NCBI GenBank assembly: GCA_965218555.1
Contig: OZ244625.1
Location: 5,716,620-5,780,619 of the forward strand
From: JAPPLB01 sp965218555
Lineage (GTDB): Bacteria; Acidobacteriota; Terriglobia; Bryobacterales; UBA6623
Direction of reading: 5' to 3'
Length of the DNA stretch: 64,000 nt
The notes below the pieces were generated by a model. That model did not search any database. It was not told the DNA's origin and saw only the letters and a list, made by a program, of their open reading frames with translations. Of the stretch, positions 27,384 through 34,848 are shown piece after piece. The position numbers and the translations under genes were made by a program. Position 1 is the first letter of the stretch. Each line of letters begins with the position of its first letter.

Positions 27384-28487
27384 ATGAAGACCTGTCTGTC
27401 TCGCCGCGGCTTTCTCGCCGCTTCCGCCGCCATGGCCGTTGCTCCCGCTCTGCCGGGGGCCGCAATCAAGCCCGTACAGGAATTCCGCCGCGGCGGCATG
27501 GTGTACCGGCAACTCGGGAACAGCGACCTCTATGTATCGCTGCTGTCATTCGGGTCGCATTGCGACCCCGCCTACAAGGTGAAAGCGAAGCACAGCCGGG
27601 TGCTGAACCTCGAGGGTCAGGAGCGCCGGGACCGCCAACTTGCGCGGTCTTTCGATCTTGGTGTCAACATGGTCGACACCTACGAGAACAACGGCCAGTG
27701 GGAGCCGCTTGCGCGCATGGTCAAGCCGCGCCGGGACAAGGTGCTCGTTTCGATCTGCCGGCAGTTCCCGATGTTCGTCGGCGAGAACATCGACCGCGCC
27801 GTCAAGCTTTACGGCCATGTCGATCTCTATCGCATCTACGTTGCGGCCGGCGAGAAAGTGCGGATGAAGGATCTCGAAGATTGGGACGTTCTCCGCAAAG
27901 CCAAGAAAGCGGGCAAGCTGCGGACGATCGGCATCTCGACGCACAGCGAAGCGATCATGATGAGCGCGCTCGAGGAGTTCGAAGATCTCGACTACGTGAT
28001 GTTTCCCTATAACTTCATTCACGCGCGCACGGACTATACGGACTTCATTCCTGCGGCGCGAAAGAAGGGTGTGGGCCTGATCGCGATCAAGCCGCTGTCG
28101 GCGGGCTCGATCGTGAACCTCGATCCACTGGCGAACCCGGGAACGAAGCCGGAGAACTACAACATGCGGCTGTACCGCAACACGCATCGCCCGCTGCCGC
28201 CCGCCTTGGTCGCCGAGTTGACGAAGAGCCTCAAGCGCATGCCGGACGAAACGCTTTGCCAAGCCGCCCTGCGGTTTGTGTACACGCGTCCGTTCATGAC
28301 AGCCGCGATGCCGGGAATGTTCGAAGACTACATGGTCGAGGACAACTATCAGGCGCTCCAGCGGTCGCTGACGTTGAACAGCGAGGAGCAGAGCACTCTC
28401 AAAGCTGCCCGGAAGGTCGCCGACGCGATGGGGCCGGGCTGGCTGCCGCCGCACTACCGCTGGCTCGACCGCGAGTTCCGGGCGTGA
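27384..28487 (+). CDS. Tat-exported aldo/keto reductase-fold protein with degenerate catalytic tetrad
   Basis: 367 residues. Tat signal LSRRGFLAASAAMAVAPALPG at the N-terminus, with the SRRGFLA motif at residues 5-12. The AKR barrel is clear (YRQLGNSDLYVSLLSFGSH; KLRTIGISTHS; QAALRFVYTRPF). The tetrad is not: Asp 98 (VDTYENNG) remains, but the tyrosine position reads Asn (NNG where families have YG), the lysine position reads SIC, and the histidine position is Tyr 152 (DLYRIYVAAG). It is therefore unlikely to be an ordinary NADPH reductase. Its stop overlaps the GTG of a tetraheme cytochrome fusion (GTGA at 28484-28487), pointing to joint periplasmic work. Confidence 0.85.
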   Translation: MKTCLSRRGFLAASAAMAVAPALPGAAIKPVQEFRRGGMVYRQLGNSDLYVSLLSFGSHCDPAYKVKAKHSRVLNLEGQERRDRQLARSFDLGVNMVDTYENNGQWEPLARMVKPRRDKVLVSICRQFPMFVGENIDRAVKLYGHVDLYRIYVAAGEKVRMKDLEDWDVLRKAKKAGKLRTIGISTHSEAIMMSALEEFEDLDYVMFPYNFIHARTDYTDFIPAARKKGVGLIAIKPLSAGSIVNLDPLANPGTKPENYNMRLYRNTHRPLPPALVAELTKSLKRMPDETLCQAALRFVYTRPFMTAAMPGMFEDYMVEDNYQALQRSLTLNSEEQSTLKAARKVADAMGPGWLPPHYRWLDREFRA

Positions 28488-29848
28488 ATCGGCCGCACCG
28501 TTTCGATCGGCTTGTGCCGGTCGGCATCCTTCTGGCGCTCTGCGTCTTTTCCGCTTCGGCTCAATCGAACCTTGGTCAGGCGGGTGTGTGTTCGCGCTGC
28601 CATGTAGTGTCGGTCCTCGAGTGGCGGATCTCGGGGCACTTCGAAACCGGGATCAACTGTCAAGCCTGTCACGGTCCCAGTGCAGCGCACGTCGCAAACG
28701 AGCGCAACGAGGTTAGCCCCGACCGTATCCCCCGCGGCAAGGCGGCTGACGGACTTTGCTCGACTTGCCACAACCAGGGGTGTCCCTCAACGAAGCGCAC
28801 GGGGGATTGCCTTGACTGCCACAATTCCCATTCGCTGACCAAGCCGCAACAGATTCAGGCTTTTCAGGGCGATCGTTCGCAGGACCCGATCCACCAGGCA
28901 ATGGCGCGATTCGCCGAGTTTCGCCGAACGATGGAAAGCGCCGAGGGCCTCGTTGCCAAGCAGGATTGGGCCGCCGCCAAGGAACTGTTCGAAGAAGCAC
29001 TGCGCCAGCGGCCGGGAGACGCGGAGGCGCTCGCGCGCATCGTATTCTGCGAGCGGCGGCTGGCGCCGGAGCTGCCCGGCTTCGAGATCGTCGGCGACGA
29101 GTTCGATGCCGTGACGGGCTTGCCTATAGAGGTGAAAGTTGCCGGCACCGGCATTGTCATGCGTCTGGCGCCCGGTGGGGAGTTCGACATCGGAAGCGAG
29201 GACTTCAAGGGTTCGCAGCCGGTCCATACCGTGTCGGTCAAGCCTTTCTATCTGGGCAAGTTCGAGGTGACTCAGAACGACTGGGAGGCTGTGATGGGGA
29301 CCAATCCCAGTGAGCACAACACCTCCGGCAAACTGCCGGTCGAGCGGGTCTCCTGGCATGATTCGCAGGAGTTCGTGCGCAGGCTGAGCGCGAGGGTGGC
29401 GGCCGGTGGGTTCCGGTTGCCGACCGAGGCGGAGTGGGAGTACGCCGCACGCGCCGGCGACGATTTGTTCACGCATTTCGAGTTGGCGCGCTATGCATGG
29501 TATCGAGAGAACTCGGGAGAGTCGGCTCCGGACGTGGACTTCCGCAAGATCGACACCTACTCGACCCATCCCGTCGGCGAGAAAGAGCCGAACCGCTGGG
29601 GCTTTCACGACATGCTTGGCAATGTGTGGGAATGGACTTCGAGCCTGCTTAGAAGCTATTTCTACGACCCGGCGGACGGCCGAGAATCACCGGCCGCGGC
29701 GGGTCACCGCGTGGTGCGAGGCGGTGGATACGCCGATATGGCCGACCTGCTTGACCCTGCCCTTCGCCACGGCGAGCGCCCCGGCCGGCGATACCGCTGG
29801 AACGGTTTGCGATTGGCTCGCGACATTCCGGTCGCGAATCGCCATTAA
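28484..29848 (+). CDS. Tetraheme cytochrome c fused to a SUMF1/formylglycine-generating-enzyme-like domain
   Basis: 454 residues from a GTG overlapping the upstream stop. Signal peptide (ILLALCVFSASAQ) followed by four CxxCH heme motifs at residues 36-40 (CSRCH), 59-63 (CQACH), 92-96 (CSTCH) and 109-113 (CLDCH). A helical stretch resembling one or two TPRs is at about 130-190, and from about 220 a SUMF1-type domain follows: GGEFDIGSED, PFYLGKFEVTQNDWEAVMG, PVERVSWHDSQEF, FRLPTEAEWEYAARAGDD, MLGNVWEWTSS and RVVRGGGYADMADL. The C-terminal cysteine pair used by true formylglycine-generating enzymes is absent. Probably a periplasmic electron-carrying protein with a binding or scaffold domain; no known substrate. 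Confidence 0.85.
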   Translation: MNRPHRFDRLVPVGILLALCVFSASAQSNLGQAGVCSRCHVVSVLEWRISGHFETGINCQACHGPSAAHVANERNEVSPDRIPRGKAADGLCSTCHNQGCPSTKRTGDCLDCHNSHSLTKPQQIQAFQGDRSQDPIHQAMARFAEFRRTMESAEGLVAKQDWAAAKELFEEALRQRPGDAEALARIVFCERRLAPELPGFEIVGDEFDAVTGLPIEVKVAGTGIVMRLAPGGEFDIGSEDFKGSQPVHTVSVKPFYLGKFEVTQNDWEAVMGTNPSEHNTSGKLPVERVSWHDSQEFVRRLSARVAAGGFRLPTEAEWEYAARAGDDLFTHFELARYAWYRENSGESAPDVDFRKIDTYSTHPVGEKEPNRWGFHDMLGNVWEWTSSLLRSYFYDPADGRESPAAAGHRVVRGGGYADMADLLDPALRHGERPGRRYRWNGLRLARDIPVANRH

Positions 29849-30501
29849 CTCCGCAGGCTCGGGACTCAAGATTGATGAACTCGTTCAGATACCTGCCGTA
29901 CACCTGAAAGCTGAAGTGACAGTGTAGGGACAGAGCCTGAAACAATACTCCGGCTGCCGCATGCGCGGCCTTTGGAGCCATGCTCCCGAAACCCAAGCGA
30001 CTATCTGGGGTAGAAGTCGAGTTATCGCGCGAGGCGCTTAGCGCCCTCTACCATCAGCTCTCTTTTGACTAATAACCACGCTTTGGTTTTATGTACCTCG
30101 GTGCTAGTGTTCAGCAGGCGGGAGTCAAGCCAAGCGAGCATATCTGAGATACGGGGAACCATGAAGAGATAAGGACGATTCACACGGGGAATAATGCTAC
30201 TATGGGCTATCCCCGAGGACGCAGTACGCGTGTGGGCAGGGACGCCTGAAGCCAGGACCTGGGCAATGGTGATCGGAAGGTTAGAATTAACGTCCGGAGA
30301 ACCGATTGGTTCGGAATTGGCGAGCCATCGAGTTATCCTGCAGGTCGATAAACCCTCCGCGAGTAGCACCTCGCATTCGTTCAGCCGTTTTCCAAACTCT
30401 CGTCGATGGTGGAATTTGCCCTCCGCCGGCGCTCGAACACCATCCGGTTAACGGACGGGTGAATGACCCTCACCCGATTCGAATTCAAATGGAGTAAAAC
30501 C
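29849..30501 (+). other. Gene-poor stretch before the disrupted STAS gene
   Basis: No convincing intact gene on either strand over about 650 bp. It contains a degenerate copy of a TonB-receptor gene start (30121-30190, listed separately) and, at its right end, GGAG at 30491-30494 serving the STAS start codon at 30502. Confidence 0.5.
30121..30190 (+). pseudogene. Relic of a TonB-dependent receptor 5' end
   Basis: Aligns over about 70 bases with 34808-34877, the ribosome-binding region and first codons of the intact TonB receptor: about three quarters identical with one single-base gap, including the shared GGGAACCATGA around the start codon. Here the ATG (30161) is followed after two codons by TAA, so no product is made. 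It shows that a receptor paralogue once began here or that a leader segment was copied. Confidence 0.45.
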
Positions 30502-30517
30502 ATGCTACCACAGATTA
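30491..30517 (+). pseudogene. STAS-domain gene, severed 5' end with ribosome binding site
   Basis: GGAG at 30491-30494, seven bases, then ATG CTA CCA CAG AT at 30502-30515, followed by the TA target of an IS630 element. Joining 30517 to 32670 (one TA kept) gives an uninterrupted frame MLPQIKWSRREGILIAMPVG that continues into the STAS domain at 32670-33301. Confidence 0.75.
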
Positions 30518-31342
30518 TTGAGTCTCGCATAGTATACCGTCCATCAAAACAAAGAGAAGACAGCTTCCAGAAGGCAGTAATCAAGCGCGGTTTGCGGCGC
30601 ATGCGGCGCAGCGCTTGGCGAGCCTGCGCACTTGGCTCGCGGTAGTCCTTCGGACAGACGTTGGGCCGTTCGTGCTGCTTCCAGTAGGCCCAGATGTACT
30701 GCACCGGGTTCAGCTCCGGCGCATAGGGCGGCAAGTACTCCGTCACGATGCGCCCCTTGGAGAGTTCGATGAACTCCCGCACCAGGCGGCTGCGGTGGGC
30801 CGGCAATCGATCCCAGACGATCAGCAACGGTTGGTCGATGTGACGCACGAGCGCTTTGAGAAAGTCGATCACCTCGGCTTGGCTGATCGCGCCCGGATCG
30901 AGCCGGAAGTAGAAGTTGCGCAGCGTCAGCCCCGCTGCGACGGAAAGCCTCTGCCCGTTGAAGTTGAACGCCAGGACGGGCGTCGGGCCGCGCGGCGCCC
31001 AACTGCGGCAACGATGCGGCTTCTGACTCAATCCGCTTTCGTCGATGAAGACCAGCGTACGGCCTTCGGTTTGGGCTTTTTTCAAGGGCCGGGGAAGTCT
31101 TGCGCTGCCAAGTGCGGAGCGCCTTTTCGTTGCGCTCCCGCGCCTGGCCGAGCGGGCGTTGCGGGCTCCAGCCGAGCCCCCGCAGGATCTTCCAGACGTG
31201 GCCTTCGTGGTAGTCGACCCCGAACTCCTCTGCGATCAGGCGAGCCACCCGCGGACAAGTCCACAGGGGCGTGGGGAAGCCGTGTGCCTCGGGGCCTGCC
31301 AGCAACAGCGACACCAGCCGTTCCCGTTGCGCGGCGTCTAAC
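30518..31342 (-). pseudogene. IS630-family transposase, C-terminal fragment
   Basis: The part 3' of the IS481 insertion. It begins QLDAAQRERLVSLLLAGPEA and continues with the winged-helix block LWTCPRVARLIAEEFGVDYH. It then shifts frame at an A6 run (31077-31082 on the plus strand as T6) into KKAQTEGRTLVFIDESGLSQ. First catalytic Asp in VFIDESG, second in IVWDRLPAH; the third acidic residue reads Gln (ELNPVQYIW, family NPVEYxW). The expected stop near ITAFWKL is lost and the frame runs through the left inverted repeat to 30381. The A6 shift might be programmed, as known in some IS630 members, but other lesions make the gene dead. Confidence 0.85.
31337..31342. repeat. Target-site duplication, left copy (TCTAAC)
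   Basis: TCTAAC abuts the left end of the IS481 element and recurs as 32374-32379 directly at its right end. A third copy in CGTCTAAC at 32391-32398 continues into the IS630 gene, so a few bases near the right end were additionally duplicated. Confidence 0.65.
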
Positions 31343-32288
31343 TGTGGAACCTCAACAGGTTGTCCCCGGTCAGACTGATTCGACTGATGGGCGGGTTGGC
31401 TTTAAGACTAGCGTGTGGGCGGTGCCAATTGTAGCGGTGGAGCCAGTGTCTGAGGTGTTGGGCACGCTGGGTGGAGGTGTGATAGGTGTGGGCGTAGGCC
31501 CACTCACGTAGCGCGGTCTGGATGAAGCGTTCGGCTTTGCCGTTGGTAGGAGGGGTGAAGGGCCGGGTGAAGCGATGGCGTAGGCCGCGTTGGGCACAGC
31601 GTGCATGGAAGGCCCTGGAACGGTAACACCCGCCGTTGTCAGTGAGCACGCGGCGGACGCGGATGCCGAGGCGGTGGTAGTAGTCGAGGGCGGCGGTGAG
31701 GAAGGCCGCGGCAGTGGCGGCGGTCTGGTCGGGATAGAGCTGGGAGAAGGCGAGACGGGAGTGGTCGTCGACGCAGACATGAAGGTATTCCCAGCCGGCG
31801 CCGGGGCTGGAGTGGCGGCGGTCCCCGGTGACGCGGTGACCGGGGCGGCGAAAGCGGCCGAGTTTCTTGATATCAAGGTGCAGCAGGTCGCCCGGGTGCG
31901 GGTGTTCGTAGCGGCGGACGGGCGGCGGCGGGTCGAGGGCACTAAGGCGAGCAAGCCCCTGGCGGCGGAGGACTCGACTGACGGTAGCGGGCGCCACCCC
32001 AACAGTGGCGGCGATCTGGGCGCCGGTCCAGCGCAGCCGGCGCAAGGCGGTGATGCGGCTGATGAGAGTGGCAGGTATGCTGCGGGGCGAGCGGTGCGGA
32101 CGCGAACTGCGGTCGAGCAATCCGTCCGCGCCCTCAGCCCGATAGCGGGCCACCCACTTGCGCACCGTGCGTGCGCAGACCCCGAAGGCGCTGGCCACCG
32201 CCTTCGGGGTCTGGCCCTGGTCGAGAATCCGCCGGACGACAGCGGCTCGACTCTGCGGCGTCAACTTGGCATTCTGATGGATGTTCAC
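31338..32288 (-). CDS. IS481-family transposase
   Basis: 316 residues, complete. GTG start with AAGGAGG five bases upstream. N-terminal helix-turn-helix (about 15-60, TPKAVASAFGVCARTVRKWV), a second HTH-like segment (about 75-110, TGAQIAATVGVAPATVSRVL), then the rve/DDE integrase core: Asp in LLHLDIKKLG, Asp in VLTDNGGCYRSRAF, Glu in NGKAERFIQT. All three acidic residues present, so it may be active. The stop codon TAG lies in the flanking TCTAAC target repeat, outside the element itself. Confidence 0.93.
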   Translation of the reverse strand: MNIHQNAKLTPQSRAAVVRRILDQGQTPKAVASAFGVCARTVRKWVARYRAEGADGLLDRSSRPHRSPRSIPATLISRITALRRLRWTGAQIAATVGVAPATVSRVLRRQGLARLSALDPPPPVRRYEHPHPGDLLHLDIKKLGRFRRPGHRVTGDRRHSSPGAGWEYLHVCVDDHSRLAFSQLYPDQTAATAAAFLTAALDYYHRLGIRVRRVLTDNGGCYRSRAFHARCAQRGLRHRFTRPFTPPTNGKAERFIQTALREWAYAHTYHTSTQRAQHLRHWLHRYNWHRPHASLKANPPISRISLTGDNLLRFHS

Positions 32289-32373
32289 TTGGTCCTCCTT
32301 CCGGGAAACTTTGTGCTTGGTACCCTCAGTTTCCTCGGTTGGGACCGAGTGAACAACCTATTGAAAGATCACA
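31343..32373 (-). mobile_element. IS481-family insertion sequence, apparently intact
   Basis: 1,031 bp with imperfect ends: left TGTGGAACCTCAACAGGTTG and right (minus strand inward from 32373) TGTGATCTTTCAATAGGTTG, both TGTG...TCAA.AGGTTGT. Six-base direct repeats TCTAAC adjoin both ends. It carries one complete transposase and sits inside the IS630 transposase gene in the same orientation. Confidence 0.85.
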
Positions 32374-32379
32374 TCTAAC
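32374..32379. repeat. Target-site duplication, right copy (TCTAAC)
   Basis: Matches 31337-31342 exactly; directly adjoins the right end of the IS481 element. Confidence 0.65.
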
Positions 32380-32390
32380 AGCGTCTAGCG

Positions 32391-32611
32391 CGTCTAACAG
32401 CGGCTTGCGCCCGGCTCGCCCGGCTTGACGCAGCCCGGCCGGTCCCTGCCGACGGTACTGCCGCCGCCATGCACTCACGGTATTGCCGCGCGACCTTCTC
32501 CCGTCTCGCCGTCTCGGACTGATTCAGGCCTTGGTCGAGCAGTCGCATCGCTTCGAAACGGCGCTTCTCCAGCGCCTCGAAATCCCGCTTCACACCTTTG
32601 GGGTTGCCCAT
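32391..32611 (-). pseudogene. IS630-family transposase, N-terminal fragment
   Basis: Begins MGNPKGVKRDFEALEKRRFE with the HTH segment RLLDQGLNQSETARREKV, the classic IS630 N-terminus. A single extra base at about 32482 (plus strand A) then shifts the frame. Reading one base on restores VSAWRRQYRRQGPAGLRQAG and RKPLLDA, which would join the C-terminal fragment across the IS481 insertion. Confidence 0.85.
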
Positions 32612-32669
32612 ACATATATAGATGCTGCAAATTACTAAAAGATGTCATAATACTTTGCGGGACTCAATA

Positions 32670-33301
32670 AATGGAGCCGGAGAGAAGGAATTCTAATTGC
32701 GATGCCTGTCGGTCGTATCGACGGGAGCAACCACATTGAATGCCAGAATATCTTGGAGTCTGAAATCGATCCTGACGAGAAAGCCTTGATTCTGGATTTT
32801 GTGCAATTGGGCTACATCAGCAGCGCGGGCCTTCGCGTTTGTCTGACCCTTGCCAAGAAGTTTAACGAACCTGGAAAGGCCTTCGGCATCTGTAACCTCT
32901 CCAACTCGATCCACGATATTGTCTCAGTGAGCGGCTTTGATAAGATCATGTCGATTCACAAGTCGCGGAGTGTGGCAATCGAGGCAATGACAGGGCAGAC
33001 CGGCGCCGGAAGTGGTCAGGAGGAAACGGAGACGACCAGCACCATACCGCTGAGGAGCGTAGTCAACCTCGATATTGTCGGAGAAAACATATGGGATATT
33101 GCCAATTTCACGATCGAGAAATACGAATATAAAAACGACCGCACTCTTTCCCTTCAGGCACGGGAGGCAGTGATTGCTGAAATTACGAATTCCCTGTGGC
33201 AATACGTCGAGCGTTTGAAGACGCGGCGCAAGAAAATTCTGGAGCAAATGTTCAGATCCGCCGAGGAAGCGCTGGACGAAGTCGTAGCGAAAACAAAATA
33301 A
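32670..33301 (+). pseudogene. STAS-domain (anti-sigma-factor antagonist-like) protein, 5' end displaced by IS630
   Basis: The ancestral gene (30502-30517 joined to 32670-33301) codes for 215 residues. The STAS domain is complete from WSRREGILIAMPVGRIDGSN onward, with the conserved serine loop FVQLGYISSAGLRVCL. A C-terminal helical extension of about 100 residues follows (TIEKYEYKNDRTLSLQAREA, then a charged helix to the end). The domain class binds anti-sigma kinases or partners and is switched by serine phosphorylation. The remaining frame could still be expressed from the internal ATG at 32702 (200 residues, AAGGA twelve bases upstream), losing the first beta strand. Confidence 0.75.
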
Positions 33302-33461
33302 CGACAGCGGTGCCGGTCGTGCCGCATCGTTCGGTAAAGGCCCGATCGTTCACCACCGGGGGCGTGGCTTCCCAGTGCCCATCGTCCATCTTTATGACGT
33401 GATCCCGGTAAACCCGACCAAGTAGGATTGGAAGTTCTCCGGCAGGAAGGAGAGCGAGGAG

Positions 33462-33719
33462 ATGAAGAAGAGTCGGTTGAGCGCAGAGAAGATCATCGAG
33501 GTCGCGAAACAGCTGGAGCCGGGGAGAAATGTCAGCGATCTGAGCCCCGAGTTCGGTGTTTCGACAGCGAGCATCTATGCCTGGAAATCGAGATACGCCG
33601 GGCTAGAGGTGAGCCAGCTGAAGCGGCTCAAAGAGCTCGAAGAAGAGAACCACCGACTGAAGACAGTGGTGGCAGTTCTCAGCCTCGACAAGGCGGCCCT
33701 TCAGTCGGTGATTGAATAA
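33462..33719 (+). CDS. IS3-family transposase OrfA
   Basis: 85 residues, HTH protein of the IS3 group: KIIEVAKQLEPGRNVSDLSP and FGVSTASIYAWKSRYAGL form the DNA-binding domain; the C-terminal LKRLKELEEENHRLK is the usual leucine zipper. AGGAG lies upstream (GGAGAGCGAGGAG). Intact itself, but its OrfB partner downstream is ruined, so it is a leftover of an inactive element. Confidence 0.85.
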   Translation: MKKSRLSAEKIIEVAKQLEPGRNVSDLSPEFGVSTASIYAWKSRYAGLEVSQLKRLKELEEENHRLKTVVAVLSLDKAALQSVIE

Positions 33720-34410
33720 AACGGATGGAGCCGGAAGCGCGGCACCAGGACTTGCGGCACGTCATCGAGCGCTGCTCGATGAGCTAACAACGTCGTGTCG
33801 TCTGCTGTAGCTGGACCGCTCCAGCTACAGTTACCGGCCGAGACAGAAGCGTGACGAGGAGATACGTGAGCGGCTGCTCCAACTTGGCCGCTGCGCATCC
33901 GAGCTACAGCTACCGGCGCCGGGGAGTGATCTTGCGGCGCGAAGGACAACAAGTGAATCACAAGAAGGTCGAGCGGCTCTAACGTCAATAGGGTTTGGCG
34001 ATGTTCCAGCGCAAGAGCAAACAGCTCATCCGAGGCGCTCACGCTACCAAGCCAGCACTCGAAGGCGCCAATCAACAATGGTCGCTGGACTTCGTCAGCG
34101 ACGCGACAGCACAGGGACGGGTGCTGCGCCTGTTGACGGTGATCTATGCTCATACGCGTGAGTGCCTCGTCATCGACACCGACGCGTCCTTGACCATCCG
34201 CCGATGACGGCCGCTCGGGAGAAGGTTCTTGAGCAGCGACTACGACAGCAGGCGATTAGCGTGGACAACGGCCCGGAGTTCCGATCACGCTACTTCCGCG
34301 CTTGGTACGACGGCAAAGGGATCCGGCTTGATTTCATCGAGCCAGGCAATCCGATGCAGAATACGTTCATCGAATGCTTCACCCAGCGTTTCCGTGACGA
34401 TTGTCAATGG
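33720..34410 (+). pseudogene. IS3-family transposase OrfB, decayed
   Basis: Recognisable pieces in changing frames. DRSSYSYRPRQKRDEEIRER lies near 33820-33880, and RRRGVILRREGQQVNHKKVE near 33915-33980, which ends in a stop. The integrase start NQQWSLDFVSDATAQGRVLR is near 34070-34130. NGPEFRSRYFRAWYDGKGIR and FIECFTQRFRDDC follow to about 34405, after which similarity stops. Several stops and shifts make it non-functional, and the 3' end of the element is missing. Confidence 0.8.
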
Positions 34411-34848
34411 CAACCTAAAATTGCGCACTTCTGGGGGGAGGTCCACTGCGGGTTTCGCAGACTTCCCCCAACCATTCCGGGGTGGCTTCATGCGTCGGGC
34501 AGAGGGAGCGGAGCGACCGGAGACCGAGAGATAGGAAGCGCTCGGGGGCAACGCCCGCCGGACGCGCCGTCACGGCAGCCTGTCACCGGACACACTCCAG
34601 CGCCGGCCGGGCGCTACGGTCCACAGGAGTGCACAACACTGGCGAACAGGAACCGCAAGCCGTAGCGAGACCGGAGCCGGCCGCGGTGGTGCAAAGGAGC
34701 CGGAGTTCCCATAAAAAGGCCTCTGAGCCGGCACAGGGCCTTGACAGGTTATGGGGCCGTTGTGCTACCACTCGAGCAGCGTATAGCACAAGCCACCGGT
34801 ACAGGGAGAAGTCAAGCCCAGCGAACATGCCTGAGGAACGAGGGAACC
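34411..34848 (+). other. Non-coding stretch between IS3 remnant and TonB receptor
   Basis: No gene recognised. Begins with a strong hairpin (34432-34471) and holds GC-rich sequence of unknown origin, possibly further mobile-element debris. At its right end is TTGACA at 34741-34746, a candidate -35 for the receptor gene, without a convincing -10. Confidence 0.4.
34432..34471. repeat. Strong inverted repeat at the edge of the IS3 remnant
   Basis: Outer arms 34434-34442 and 34461-34469 pair over nine bases with one wobble (GGGGGAGGT against ACTTCCCCC). Inner arms CTGC (34446-34449) and GCAG (34457-34460) close a seven-base loop. No T tract. Could be the folded end of a lost mobile element. Confidence 0.35.

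Larger units (their letters stand above)
30518..32667 (-). mobile_element. IS630-family element, inserted at TA in a STAS gene and itself interrupted by an IS481 element
   Basis: Terminal inverted repeats: left TTGAGTCTCGCATAGTAT (30518-30535) and right, read inward on the minus strand from 32667, TTGAGTCCCGCAAAGTAT, 16 of 18 identical. TA flanks both ends (30516-30517, 32668-32669), the duplicated target of IS630/Tc1-mariner elements. Without the IS481 insertion the element would be about 1.1 kb, normal for the family. Its transposase carries two shifts, a Glu-to-Gln change at the third catalytic site and an IS481 insertion, so it cannot move itself. Confidence 0.85.

Noticed and set aside
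30022..30369. 115-codon frame on the minus strand left of the IS630 element
   Set aside because: No motif or ribosome binding site, and it runs across the relic of the TonB-receptor leader in the opposite sense.
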